NCBI GenBank assembly: GCA_031550925.1
Contig: JAVBOE010000111.1
Coordinates: 1 to 21,435 of the forward strand
Length of the DNA: 21,435 nucleotides
Source: JAIRNF01 sp031550925
GTDB lineage: Bacteria; Bacteroidota; Bacteroidia; Bacteroidales; UBA932
Direction: 5' to 3'
A program made the position numbers and the translations under genes. Shown here in pieces: positions 7,393 to 15,175 of this stretch. Under the pieces are notes generated by a model that saw only the letters and a list, made by a program, of their open reading frames with translations, was not told the origin of the DNA and ran no database searches. How positions within the stretch are numbered: the stretch's first letter is position 1; each line of letters starts with the position of its first letter.

Positions 7393-7833
7393 ATGAAAAA
7401 ATTACTATTAATAGCTGTACTGGCAATAGGATGTGTATCGTTTTTGTATGGTCAATCTGCCGGTGATGTGTATGCATCATTTGCGTCAGAACGTGGGGCG
7501 CAGTCCATATCTGTTGGAGGATTTGCTACATGGGTTGTGAAAAAATTTAACCGAGACATGAAGAGCGTTAAGTCTCTCCGGGTTCTATCTCTCGCAGAAT
7601 GCAATGGCTCAGTCAGAGAAAAGTTTAATAAAGAGGCGGCTGCTATGAGTTTAGACGGATATACAACCTTAGTACGAGTTAAAGAAGATAGCGAAGATGT
7701 TAGAGTTTTGATAAAGGTAAAAGACGACGCTATACGCGAGCTTATAGTATTTAGCATGGGAGATGATCCGGCCATGATACATGTAAAAGGAAAGCTGAAA
7801 ACATCTGATATAGAAAAATATATTAATTCATAA
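7393..7833 (+). CDS. DUF4252-type secreted protein, paralogue 1 of 4
   Basis: A 146-residue protein with a Sec signal peptide (MKKLLLIAVLAIGCVSFLYG, probably cut near the GQS) and a small mature domain of about 125 residues. The cysteine in the signal segment is followed by more hydrophobic residues, and the paralogues have Ala or Ser there, so a lipoprotein is less likely. The mature part follows the pattern of its neighbours: an N-terminal (D)(V/I)(Y/F)xxF helix, a strand ending LSLAECNGSVREKF, DGYTTLVRVKEDSEDVRVL and a final MIHVKGKLKTSDIEKY. DUF4252 proteins have no established biochemical role. They are often coded beside ECF sigma/anti-sigma pairs in Bacteroidota, which suggests an envelope-stress or signalling role. 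It is the first gene of the cluster, 43 bases before paralogue 2. Confidence 0.8.
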   Translation: MKKLLLIAVLAIGCVSFLYGQSAGDVYASFASERGAQSISVGGFATWVVKKFNRDMKSVKSLRVLSLAECNGSVREKFNKEAAAMSLDGYTTLVRVKEDSEDVRVLIKVKDDAIRELIVFSMGDDPAMIHVKGKLKTSDIEKYINS

Positions 7834-7876
7834 ATATACAATTACTTAATTGCTAATCTCAATAATCCAAAACGTT

Positions 7877-8332
7877 ATGAAAAAGTTGGTATTTATTTTT
7901 ACGCTGTTAATCGGAGCATACTATGTGTCGTATGCACAAACACCCTCCGATATTTATAGCATGTTCTCGGGCGAGAAAAATGTTGTTGCTCTAGACATTA
8001 GCGGATCTTTTGGTAAAATGATGAACCTTGATGATGAGTTTCTCAAAAATGTTGAATCTGTTACAGTTCTTGTGCTTAACGATTGTGTACAGTCGTTAAA
8101 AGACAAGTTCAGTAAAGAAGTTGGCAGTTTGAACACTGATGGATACGAGACTTTGATAAGAGTGAATAGAGACGACAAAACGGTAAAGGTTTTAGCAAAA
8201 GGCAACGATGATGTAATAAAAGAGATGTTGGTGGTTGTTTCGGGACAAGAGAATGTGCTGGTTGTTGTAAAGGGAACGATGTCTCGGTCGGAGCTAATGT
8301 CTAAATCAGAAAATTTGTCGATAAATATTTAA
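7877..8332 (+). CDS. DUF4252-type secreted protein, paralogue 2 of 4
   Basis: A 151-residue paralogue with signal peptide MKKLVFIFTLLIGAYYVSYA, cut before QTPSDIYSMF. The mature domain matches its neighbours: VTVLVLNDCVQSLKDKF with the shared cysteine, DGYETLIRVNRDDKTVKVLAKG, then MLVVVSGQENVLVVVKGTMS. ATG 7877 is chosen over an upstream in-frame ATG at 7850, because the signal peptide begins there in the same register as in the paralogues. The gene ends 63 bases before paralogue 3. Function is unknown; the cluster suggests an output or sensor of the ECF system. Confidence 0.8.
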   Translation: MKKLVFIFTLLIGAYYVSYAQTPSDIYSMFSGEKNVVALDISGSFGKMMNLDDEFLKNVESVTVLVLNDCVQSLKDKFSKEVGSLNTDGYETLIRVNRDDKTVKVLAKGNDDVIKEMLVVVSGQENVLVVVKGTMSRSELMSKSENLSINI

Positions 8333-8395
8333 CGGGTTAATTTACTACCTTCGTCCTATAAAAGAAAACAAGTAAAACTCAAACCCATAATTGAA

Positions 8396-8854
8396 ATGAA
8401 AAAGTTGCTATTTACATTCGCATTATTACTAGGAAGTCTATCATTTTTATACAGCAGTACTCCCGATGAAATTTTTAAAACATTTGGCTCTGAAGCTAAC
8501 GCTCAAATGATGACGATTGACGAAAACATGCTCTTGGCAATGAAAGCAGAAGCAGGCGAAAATGCTGATAAACTGGATAATATAGAATCGCTTGTTGTAC
8601 TTGAACTTTCCGGGTGCGATCAGTCTGTGAGAGATCGGTTTACAGAAGCGGTTGGTAACATACAGCTTGATGGCTACGAAGTTCTTGTTAGGGCAAACGA
8701 AGATGACCAGCTGGTAAAGGTATATGGAAAAGTAGATGGCGAAACAGTACATGATATGTTGGTTATTGTTACAGGAGGTACATGTGTTTTGGTACAGATG
8801 AAGGGAACGGTTAATATGTCGGATTTAAATACTATGATGAACTTTAACAACTAA
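8396..8854 (+). CDS. DUF4252-type secreted protein, paralogue 3 of 4
   Basis: A 152-residue paralogue with signal peptide MKKLLFTFALLLGSLSFLYS, then STPDEIFKTFGSEANAQMM. The core motifs are shared with paralogues 1 and 2: LVVLELSGCDQSVRDRF with the same cysteine, DGYEVLVRANEDDQLVKVYGKVDG and VLVQMKGTVNMSDLNTM. It ends 9 bases before the sigma-factor start, so it is very likely cotranscribed with it. The 63-base gap upstream contains TACCTTCG (8346-8353) and CGTCC, which could be a weak internal promoter, but no matching -33 or -35 element is at normal spacing. Confidence 0.8.
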   Translation: MKKLLFTFALLLGSLSFLYSSTPDEIFKTFGSEANAQMMTIDENMLLAMKAEAGENADKLDNIESLVVLELSGCDQSVRDRFTEAVGNIQLDGYEVLVRANEDDQLVKVYGKVDGETVHDMLVIVTGGTCVLVQMKGTVNMSDLNTMMNFNN

Positions 8855-8863
8855 TCAAACGTA

Positions 8864-9370
8864 ATGACCGCCGAAGAATTCAAAAAGCAGTATTTACCCT
8901 ATCAACAAAAGTTATATAGGTTGGCTTTGCGAATACTTGAGAACTCGGACGATGCAGAAGATGTAGTACAAGAAGTTTATATTAAGCTGTGGAATAAGCG
9001 AGACGAGCTAACGCATATAGAGAACAAAGAAGCATATAGCGTAACGCTGATAAAAAATCTTTGCATCGACCACATCCGAGTGAAGAGTAAACGCATGAAA
9101 CAGGCGTCGGAAAATATTGAAATAGCCGAAAAGGGAACGTTGTTTGAGCAGGTATCGGCAAAAAGCGATTTGGAGTTGGTTACACAGCTGCTGACATTGC
9201 TCCCCGAACAACAGCAACGAGTTCTGAACTTAAGGCATGCCTGCGGATACACCAATGAAGAAATAGAAGAAATGACAGGTCTTACAAGCGGTAATGTGAG
9301 GGTAGCACTATCGCGAGGCCGTTCGAAATTACGAGAACTATTTAAGCAATACAGTCATGAATACAGATAA
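8864..9370 (+). CDS. RNA polymerase ECF sigma factor
   Basis: A 168-residue sigma-70 family factor of the extracytoplasmic-function group, with only regions 2 and 4. Region 2 spans about residues 10-80 (KLYRLALRILENSDDAEDVVQEVYIKLW, then AYSVTLIKNLCIDHIR, which includes the -10 recognition helix). Region 4 spans about 107-160 (LLPEQQQRVLNLRHACGYTNEEIEEMTGLTSGNVRVALSRGRSKLR, a typical helix-turn-helix). It would direct RNA polymerase to a small regulon when released from its anti-sigma factor. It overlaps the anti-sigma gene by 14 bases, and three DUF4252 genes precede it. The ECF-like promoter upstream of the first of these is a likely target. Confidence 0.93.
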   Translation: MTAEEFKKQYLPYQQKLYRLALRILENSDDAEDVVQEVYIKLWNKRDELTHIENKEAYSVTLIKNLCIDHIRVKSKRMKQASENIEIAEKGTLFEQVSAKSDLELVTQLLTLLPEQQQRVLNLRHACGYTNEEIEEMTGLTSGNVRVALSRGRSKLRELFKQYSHEYR

Positions 9371-9875
9371 GCTTACACAACTACTTGAGGCATTCTACGA
9401 TGGTACAACTACCATTGAGGAGGAGCAGGAGCTTTATCAATACTTTACTTCAGCAGATGTTCCCGAAGAGTTGGAAGCAGAGAAACGAGTTTTTCTAGGC
9501 TTATACAACCTCTCTGCAGATGATGATATTGAAGTGCCATCTTCGCTTAGCAATAAGCTTAGCAGTTTAATTGACGACCTGTCGGAAAAAGAAAAACCGA
9601 AAAGAAGAAGCATAATGATAAGGCGGGTCAGCGCTATTGCGGCATCGTTGCTGCTTCTTATATCGGTAGGATTGTTTATTCTGAACGATAGGCATCCTCA
9701 TTCGGTATTAGCAGATACCTATACAGATCCGGAAGAAGCGTATATCGAAACTCAGAAAACATTGCAGCTTATATCATCAACATTAAATGACGGTATGAAG
9801 CCGCTGAAACAGGCAAGCGATGATATTATCATGGTAAACCAAATAGTAAACGAATCTTTTAGTAAAATAAGATAA
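9357..9875 (+). CDS. Single-pass membrane anti-sigma factor
   Basis: A 172-residue protein whose start lies inside the end of the sigma gene, a hallmark of translationally coupled sigma/anti-sigma pairs. The cytoplasmic N-terminus (about 1-85) begins MNTDKLTQLLEAFYDGTTT and EEEQELYQYF, as in Bacteroidota anti-sigma proteins whose helical N-terminus binds the sigma factor. It lacks the HxxxCxxC zinc motif of ZAS-type anti-sigmas. A basic stretch (KPKRRSIMIRR) precedes one membrane helix at about 92-109 (VSAIAASLLLLISVGLFI). The remaining 60 residues should be periplasmic, with a helical region rich in Asp, Lys and Gln, and could sense a signal or be cut by proteases. Start and coupling support the role; direct sigma binding is inferred. 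Confidence 0.85.
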   Translation: MNTDKLTQLLEAFYDGTTTIEEEQELYQYFTSADVPEELEAEKRVFLGLYNLSADDDIEVPSSLSNKLSSLIDDLSEKEKPKRRSIMIRRVSAIAASLLLLISVGLFILNDRHPHSVLADTYTDPEEAYIETQKTLQLISSTLNDGMKPLKQASDDIIMVNQIVNESFSKIR

Positions 9876-9881
9876 TACAAC

Positions 9882-10367
9882 ATGAAAAAGTTAATTATAC
9901 TCATTGGTATATTTCTCTGTACATCTATACTGGCGCAGGCACAAACAGATCCGTTTGAGAAGTTGATGGATATGAAAGGTGTAACTACCGTATATATTTC
10001 GAAGGCAATGCTGGGAATGATGTCTAGCGTTGATACAGAAAAGATGGTAATGGAAGGCGTGGAAATAGGAGAGGTAGTTAAAAAGCTAACTTCTATTACA
10101 GTGCTTACATCAGAAAAACCGGATGCTATGAAAGCGCTTCAGAAGCTGGCGTCGGATATAAAAAATAATAAGGCATACGAACAGCTGATGTTTGCAAAAA
10201 CGGATGAAACCAAAGCAACTATATATGCGAAGGTTATTAAAGGCGAAGAGACTGAAATGGTAGTAGTTGTAAACGATGGATCAAGTAAGCAAAGCAGCAC
10301 GTTAATAAGGCTCACAGGAACTATGACGTTGGCTGATATCCAAAAAATAACAGCAGATAAAAAGTAA
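9882..10367 (+). CDS. DUF4252 protein, paralogue 4 (canonical form)
   Basis: A 161-residue secreted protein, signal peptide MKKLIILIGIFLCTSILAQA, cut before QTDPFEKL. The mature part is closer to the canonical DUF4252 pattern than its three upstream relatives: FEKLMDMKGVTTVYISKAML, then VVKKLTSITVLTSEKPDAMK, AKTDETKATIYAKV and MVVVVNDGSSKQSSTLIRLTGTM. At the site where paralogues 1-3 carry cysteine it has glutamate (LTSEKPDAM). It follows the anti-sigma stop by 6 bases and ends at a strong terminator, so it is the last gene of the cluster. Members of this family are often encoded next to sigma/anti-sigma pairs; the biochemical role is unknown. Confidence 0.88.
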   Translation: MKKLIILIGIFLCTSILAQAQTDPFEKLMDMKGVTTVYISKAMLGMMSSVDTEKMVMEGVEIGEVVKKLTSITVLTSEKPDAMKALQKLASDIKNNKAYEQLMFAKTDETKATIYAKVIKGEETEMVVVVNDGSSKQSSTLIRLTGTMTLADIQKITADKK

Positions 10368-10385
10368 ATCTGATTATAGAGATTA

Positions 10386-10420
10386 AAAGAACGGCAGCTA
10401 TTAATAGGCTGCCGTTCTTT
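10386..10420. terminator. Hairpin terminator between the DUF4252 cluster and ndpA
   Basis: A perfect 13-bp GC-rich stem (10386-10398 with 10408-10420) around a 9-base loop, ending in CTTTCATTTT on the plus strand and with AAAAGA at the other end. It lies 18 bases after the stop of paralogue 4 and before the convergent ndpA stop, so it probably works in both directions. Confidence 0.85.
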
Positions 10421-10428
10421 CATTTTAC

Positions 10429-11472
10429 TTACTCTTCGCTCTTAAATAGCAATCTATAGTATTGCATACCCGTTTCAGGGTCAACGCCACGCTCAATCAG
10501 CTCACGGTTGCCATGAACGTATATATGAAAGTTTTTATCCAGCTTAATTACGCTTTTTAGCACTCTGGCTTTACGCTTTACTGCATCGTTAGAGATATCG
10601 AAGGTATCGGGTAGCTCAATGTCGCGTTCGTGGGCAAAATCGTTACGATAAGATTTAAAGCTGTCTATAAGGTCGGGTTGTTGAATAACTTCGTTGGCAA
10701 ATTCGTTGATATCGAAGCTGTCGTTTTCTTTAAAGAATTTTGCCGATTGACTTAGCATATCGGCTTGTTCGGCGCGGTTTATAGCAAACTCTTCGGGCAG
10801 TTTATCGTTGATAAACGACTTGCAAAGCGCGATAGCATTTTCTGTTTTAGCATAGCTGTCGTTACGCTGACGAACATGCAGAAAATCGTCTATCCAGTAC
10901 AGCGCTTCGCTTCCTTTGCTTGTGTTATCTATAACCGATACAATGTAGCCGTTCTCTTTTTCGGTATTAAAAATAAGGCAACCCTTATCCAGCTTACTGA
11001 TATTAATACCTTCCTGACTTTCTATAGAATACCCGTTATTGGATGGATACACCTTCAAAAACATATCCTTATTCTCCGATTTAAATATACCAACCGCATC
11101 AACCGTTTCACCATCAATAACGCAATCGTTCAGGTAAACCACATACAGCTCGCCACTCTTTACTTTTGGGTGGGTAGATTGTTCGTATAAATGCTTGGCA
11201 ATATTTACCGATTGTTCGTAAAGCGTATCGGGATTATTAAATATCTCAGATACATAGCTATACACCTCATTCAACTTCAAATCCGTATCGTGGTACAGCT
11301 GATAGTAAAGGCTATTCTTAAACGGCGATAAAAAGTAGCTGAGCAGCAGCTGGCGTATATCCTCATCAACCTCAAGTAACGATTGAGAAAGGCGTACACC
11401 TTCACTTTCTGCTTTGTTGCCTACTTTGTGTAAGGCTATGCTTTGTAGGGTGCTATCTAGGTGGTTTATCAT
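10429..11472 (-). CDS. Nucleoid-associated protein, NdpA/YejK family
   Basis: A 347-residue protein resembling the NdpA (YejK, 37-kDa nucleoid-associated protein) family, which binds DNA or the nucleoid in enterobacteria. Features include the N-terminal LDSTLQSIALHKVGNKAESEGV, the central YVVYLNDCVIDGETVDAVGIFKSE, an INISKLDKGCLIFN segment typical of the family, and a C-terminal region with DIELPDTFDISNDAVKRKARVLKSVIKLDKNFHIYVHG. The length is usual. There is no signal peptide or membrane segment. It begins 12 bases after the uvrA stop on the same strand, so the two form an operon and the protein may sit close to DNA maintenance. Precise function in Bacteroidota is unproven. Confidence 0.85.
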   Translation of the reverse strand: MINHLDSTLQSIALHKVGNKAESEGVRLSQSLLEVDEDIRQLLLSYFLSPFKNSLYYQLYHDTDLKLNEVYSYVSEIFNNPDTLYEQSVNIAKHLYEQSTHPKVKSGELYVVYLNDCVIDGETVDAVGIFKSENKDMFLKVYPSNNGYSIESQEGINISKLDKGCLIFNTEKENGYIVSVIDNTSKGSEALYWIDDFLHVRQRNDSYAKTENAIALCKSFINDKLPEEFAINRAEQADMLSQSAKFFKENDSFDINEFANEVIQQPDLIDSFKSYRNDFAHERDIELPDTFDISNDAVKRKARVLKSVIKLDKNFHIYVHGNRELIERGVDPETGMQYYRLLFKSEE

Positions 11473-11484
11473 TGCTGAGTTAGA

Positions 11485-14313
11485 TTATTTCTTAGACAAT
11501 TCCTCTTTCAAATACTTAGCCGTATAGCTAACCTTCGACTTAATAATTTCTTCAGGGGTGCCTGTTGCAAGTACTTCGCCACCACCTTCTCCACCTTCTT
11601 TGCCAAGGTCTATAATGTAGTCGGCAACTTTAATTACATCTAGGTTGTGCTCTACTACCAGCACGGTATTTCCACGTTCTACCAGCTTATTTAGCACACC
11701 CAGTAGAATGCGTACATCCTCAAAGTGTAGTCCAGTTGTAGGTTCGTCAAGGATATAGAACGTATTACCTGTATCTCGTTTGCTAAGTTCTGCAGCCAGC
11801 TTTACGCGCTGGCTCTCGCCACCCGAGAGGGTTGTTGAGGGCTGCCCAAGCGTAATGTAGCCAAGACCTACATCGCGTAGTGTACGTATTTTGTTGTAGA
11901 TAGATGGAATGCTTTCGAAGAAATCGCAGGCTTGGTCTATCGTCATGTTAAGTACATCGTTTATGCTCTTGCCTTTATATTTTACTTCCAGCGTTTCTCT
12001 GTTGTAACGCTTACCGTTACAGGTTTTGCAGGTAACATACACATCGGGCAGGAAGTTCATTTCTATGGTTTGTACTCCAGCACCTTTACACTCCTCGCAA
12101 CGTCCACCCTTTACATTGAATGAGAAACGCCCTGCTTTATATCCTCTGATTTTAGCCTCAGGTGTGGCTTCGAATAGCTTACGGATATCAGCAAAAACGT
12201 TAGTATAAGTTGCCGGATTAGAACGTGGAGTGCGACCTAAGGGTGATTGGTCAACTTCGATAACTTTATCTACGTTTTTTATTCCGTCTAGCTTTCGGTA
12301 CGCCAAAGGGTCTTGGTACGAGCGGTAGAAATGCTGACTTAGTATAGGTTGCAACGTTTCGTTAATCAACGATGATTTACCGCTGCCCGATACTCCTGTA
12401 ACACAAATAAATGTTCCTAACGGAAACTCAACATCAACATTTTTTAGATTGTTGCCTGTTGCACCGTATATTTTTAGCGTTTTGCCCGAACCTTTGCGAC
12501 GTTCTTTCGGAACTTCAATTTCTTTCTTCCCGTTGAGATATTGAGCGGTCAGCGAATCAGTTTGTAGAATTTCTTCGGGTGTACCAATAGCAACAATTTT
12601 TCCGCCGTTTATACCTGCATGCGGACCAACATCTATCACATAGTCTGCATTACGTATCATCTCTTCATCATGCTCTACAACAATTACAGAGTTTTCTTCA
12701 TCTCGCAGCTGTTGAAGAGAGCGAATCAATTTCTGGTTATCACGCTGATGAAGTCCGATGCTGGGTTCATCAAGAATATACAATACATTTACCAGCTTAG
12801 AACCTATCTGCGTTGCTAGACGAATGCGCTGGCTCTCCCCTCCCGAAAGGCTTTTAGTGCTTCGGCTAAGCGAAAGATAGCTCAATCCTACATCCAGTAA
12901 AAACGAAAGACGTGTACGAATTTCTTTCAACACTTCATGACCTATTGTTTGCTGACGTTTATTCAGCTTAGGCTCAACAATAGATATCCATTCAAAAAGT
13001 GAGTGAATATCCATAGCGGTAAGTTCTGCAATATTTTTATCTGCGATACGGAAGTATAAAGATTCTTCTTTTAGGCGTGTACCGTTGCATACAGGGCAGG
13101 TAACATATTTAATAAATCTGTCAGCCCATTTTTTAGAAAAATCTGCCGCATCGTCTTCATTACGGTTGTTGATAATATTTACGATACCCTCAAAGTTCAT
13201 CATGTATGATGCTCCACCGCTTTGCGCGCCACTTATACGCAGAGGTTCATCAGAGCCGTATAGTATTACAGCCAACGCTTCATCTGGTATATCTTCGATA
13301 GGGTCTGATGTGGAAAAACCGTACTTCTTAGCAATAACTTCCAGCTGAGCAAAAATGGTATTATTGCGATATACACCTAATGGCTCAAATCCACCTTTCT
13401 TGATGCTTAACTTTGGGTTAGGAATAATCTTTTCTGTATCAATCTCAGCAACTGTTCCAAGCCCATTACAGTTGGGGCATGCGCCCTGCGGCGAGTTGAA
13501 CGAAAAGGTATGAGGGGCAGGCTCATTATACGATATTCCGGTAGTTGGGCACATCAACATGCGGCTATAGTAACGCTGTTCCTTCGTTTCCATATTCAGC
13601 ATGATAATAGTTCCCTTCCCTTGATTCATGGCCGTTACAACCGAATCGTGCAGACGTTTTTTGTCTTCTTTAGATGGAATAAGTCTGTCGATAACCACTT
13701 CGATAAAGTGAGTTTTATAGCGATCTACCTTCATTTGAGGCTTCAGCTCGCGAATTTCATCGTCAACACGAACGTAGAGATATCCTTTTTTTCGTAGCTG
13801 TTCAAACAGCTCTTTGTAGTGTCCTTTGCGGCCTTTTATTATCGGAGCAAGTATGGCAGATTTTTGTCCGTTGAATTTTTTTATAATCAGCTGAACAATT
13901 TGGTCGTCGGTATAGCGAACCATTTCTTCGCCCGTTTCCTTAGAGTAGGCAATGGATGCCCGCGCGTATAGCAGACGTAGAAAGTCGTATATTTCTGTAA
14001 TGGTACCAACTGTAGAACGAGGGTTCTTGTTGGTTGTCTTTTGCTCAATGGATATAACCGGACTAAGACCCGTTATCTGTTCAACATTAGGTCGCTCCAT
14101 TGTTCCAAGAAACTGGCGGGCATATGCCGATAGCGTTTCCATGTACCGACGCTGACCTTCGGCATAAATCGTATCGAATGCTAACGATGATTTTCCGCTA
14201 CCGCTTAAACCTGTTATTACCGTTAGCTTATTACGGGGTATGGTTACATTTATATTTTTCAAGTTGTGCTCTCGCGCACCCGTTACTTGTATTTCTGTTT
14301 CTTGAGATGACAT
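11485..14313 (-). CDS. uvrA: Excinuclease ABC subunit A
   Basis: UvrA recognises damaged DNA and loads UvrB in nucleotide excision repair. The 942-residue product has the two ABC-ATPase halves of the family. The first Walker A is GLSGSGKS at residues 35-42 and the second GVSGSGKS near 640. The signatures are LSGGESQRIRLATQIGSK with ILDEPSIGLHQRDN, and LSGGESQRVKLAAELSKR with ILDEPTTGLHFEDV. The C-terminal zinc module is complete (CEEC and CKTC pairs). The first one, near residue 253, reads CPTTG where E. coli has CPxCG, so one ligand cysteine is replaced by threonine while the following CPNC pair is kept. I believe this also occurs in other Bacteroidota UvrA proteins. It is followed by ndpA in one operon. 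Confidence 0.97.
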   Translation of the reverse strand: MSSQETEIQVTGAREHNLKNINVTIPRNKLTVITGLSGSGKSSLAFDTIYAEGQRRYMETLSAYARQFLGTMERPNVEQITGLSPVISIEQKTTNKNPRSTVGTITEIYDFLRLLYARASIAYSKETGEEMVRYTDDQIVQLIIKKFNGQKSAILAPIIKGRKGHYKELFEQLRKKGYLYVRVDDEIRELKPQMKVDRYKTHFIEVVIDRLIPSKEDKKRLHDSVVTAMNQGKGTIIMLNMETKEQRYYSRMLMCPTTGISYNEPAPHTFSFNSPQGACPNCNGLGTVAEIDTEKIIPNPKLSIKKGGFEPLGVYRNNTIFAQLEVIAKKYGFSTSDPIEDIPDEALAVILYGSDEPLRISGAQSGGASYMMNFEGIVNIINNRNEDDAADFSKKWADRFIKYVTCPVCNGTRLKEESLYFRIADKNIAELTAMDIHSLFEWISIVEPKLNKRQQTIGHEVLKEIRTRLSFLLDVGLSYLSLSRSTKSLSGGESQRIRLATQIGSKLVNVLYILDEPSIGLHQRDNQKLIRSLQQLRDEENSVIVVEHDEEMIRNADYVIDVGPHAGINGGKIVAIGTPEEILQTDSLTAQYLNGKKEIEVPKERRKGSGKTLKIYGATGNNLKNVDVEFPLGTFICVTGVSGSGKSSLINETLQPILSQHFYRSYQDPLAYRKLDGIKNVDKVIEVDQSPLGRTPRSNPATYTNVFADIRKLFEATPEAKIRGYKAGRFSFNVKGGRCEECKGAGVQTIEMNFLPDVYVTCKTCNGKRYNRETLEVKYKGKSINDVLNMTIDQACDFFESIPSIYNKIRTLRDVGLGYITLGQPSTTLSGGESQRVKLAAELSKRDTGNTFYILDEPTTGLHFEDVRILLGVLNKLVERGNTVLVVEHNLDVIKVADYIIDLGKEGGEGGGEVLATGTPEEIIKSKVSYTAKYLKEELSKK

Positions 14314-14346
14314 AAACTGCTACAAATAAAAATCGAATAAATTATA

Positions 14347-14383
14347 GCCCGTTGATTCGAAACGGGCCATTCATACAAAGGTA
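14347..14383 (-). promoter_or_regulatory. uvrA promoter -7 element with a hairpin at the transcript 5' end
   Basis: On the minus strand TACCTTTG (plus 14376-14383) matches the -7 TAnnTTTG consensus, 62 bases before the uvrA start. No good TTTG is at the right distance upstream, so the -33 is weak. A 7-bp GC-rich stem (14347-14353 with 14361-14367) would form at the extreme 5' end of the transcript and may stabilise it. Confidence 0.5.
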
Positions 14384-14493
14384 GCTATAATCATCAAAAG
14401 TTTTGGCAAGTAGTTTTCTTAAGTTTATTTAAATGACTATGAATTAGTGTGTTGATTTTAGGAGTGAAATGAGAATCATTGAGATGCTCAGCT

Positions 14494-14522
14494 AAAAAAA
14501 CCTGCCTTATTTTAAGGCAGGT
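14494..14522 (-). terminator. Rho-independent terminator of the leuACD operon
   Basis: A 10-bp stem (14500-14509 with 14513-14522) around a 3-base loop is followed, in the leftward direction, by a run of seven Ts (plus-strand A run 14494-14500). It lies 32 bases past the leuD stop, so it ends the leu operon before uvrA. Confidence 0.9.
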
Positions 14523-14554
14523 CGAAAGAAAAGAAAAATTATGAAGGTTGTTTC

Positions 14555-15148
14555 TTAATATACCTGATGTGCTTTTTCGTAATCCTCAATTTTTTGCTTG
14601 TTATGGATAAGATAGTCAATATCATCTAGCCCTTTCAGCAAGCATTCTTTTTTATAGCTGTTAATCTCAAATGATTCACTTTTACCGTTAACATCGTTGG
14701 TTACGGTTTGATTCTCGAGGTTCACAGTCAGAGTTGTTTTCGGATCTTTTTCTACACAAGCAAGAACCTCTGCTAAAAATTTAGGACTGACAACAACGGG
14801 AAGCAATCCGTTGTTTAGCGAGTTGTTTTTAAAAATATCGGCGAAAAAACTTGATACGACTACTTTGAATCCATATCCGGTAATAGCCCACGCGGCATGT
14901 TCACGACTCGATCCGCTGCCGAAGTTTTTGCCCGCAACAAGAATCTTTCCACTATAAGTCGGATTATTTAAAATGAATGAATCAATCTTTTTTCCTGCTT
15001 TATCATAACGCCAGTCTGCAAACAGATTATCGCCAAAACCTTCTCTGGTAGTGGCTTTCAGGAAACGTGCTGGGATGATCTGATCGGTGTCAACATTTTC
15101 TATAGGAAGCGGAACAACCGTTGATTGTATTGTTTGAAATTTTTCCAT
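14555..15148 (-). CDS. leuD: 3-isopropylmalate dehydratase small subunit
   Basis: LeuD pairs with LeuC to isomerise 2-isopropylmalate to 3-isopropylmalate in leucine biosynthesis. The 197-residue product has the swivel-domain features of the aconitase family: VPLPIENVDTDQIIPARFLK near the N-terminus, the DNLFADWRY segment, and the substrate-contacting loop GKNFGSGSSREHAAWA at about residues 73-88. Length is normal. It begins 27 bases after the leuC stop and is last in the operon, just before the terminator. Confidence 0.95.
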   Translation of the reverse strand: MEKFQTIQSTVVPLPIENVDTDQIIPARFLKATTREGFGDNLFADWRYDKAGKKIDSFILNNPTYSGKILVAGKNFGSGSSREHAAWAITGYGFKVVVSSFFADIFKNNSLNNGLLPVVVSPKFLAEVLACVEKDPKTTLTVNLENQTVTNDVNGKSESFEINSYKKECLLKGLDDIDYLIHNKQKIEDYEKAHQVY

Positions 15149-15175
15149 AATATTCGATAGTAAGCTAAAGCGGTT

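Noticed and set aside
7393..7452. Lipoprotein signal in DUF4252 paralogue 1 (LAIGC)
   Set aside because: The cysteine is followed by hydrophobic VSFLYG before a better Sec cleavage site, and the paralogues have Ala or Ser at that position.
8333..8395. Internal promoter before DUF4252 paralogue 3 (TACCTTCG 8346-8353)
   Set aside because: A -7-like box is present, but no TTTG lies 18-21 bases upstream and the ECF-style AAC is 18 bases from CGTC; too weak to call.
13510..13797. Reading frames on the plus strand inside uvrA (also 12026-12208, 13085-13348 and 13952-14155)
   Set aside because: They lie opposite conserved UvrA sequence and have low-complexity or unrelated translations; they are shadows of the coding strand.
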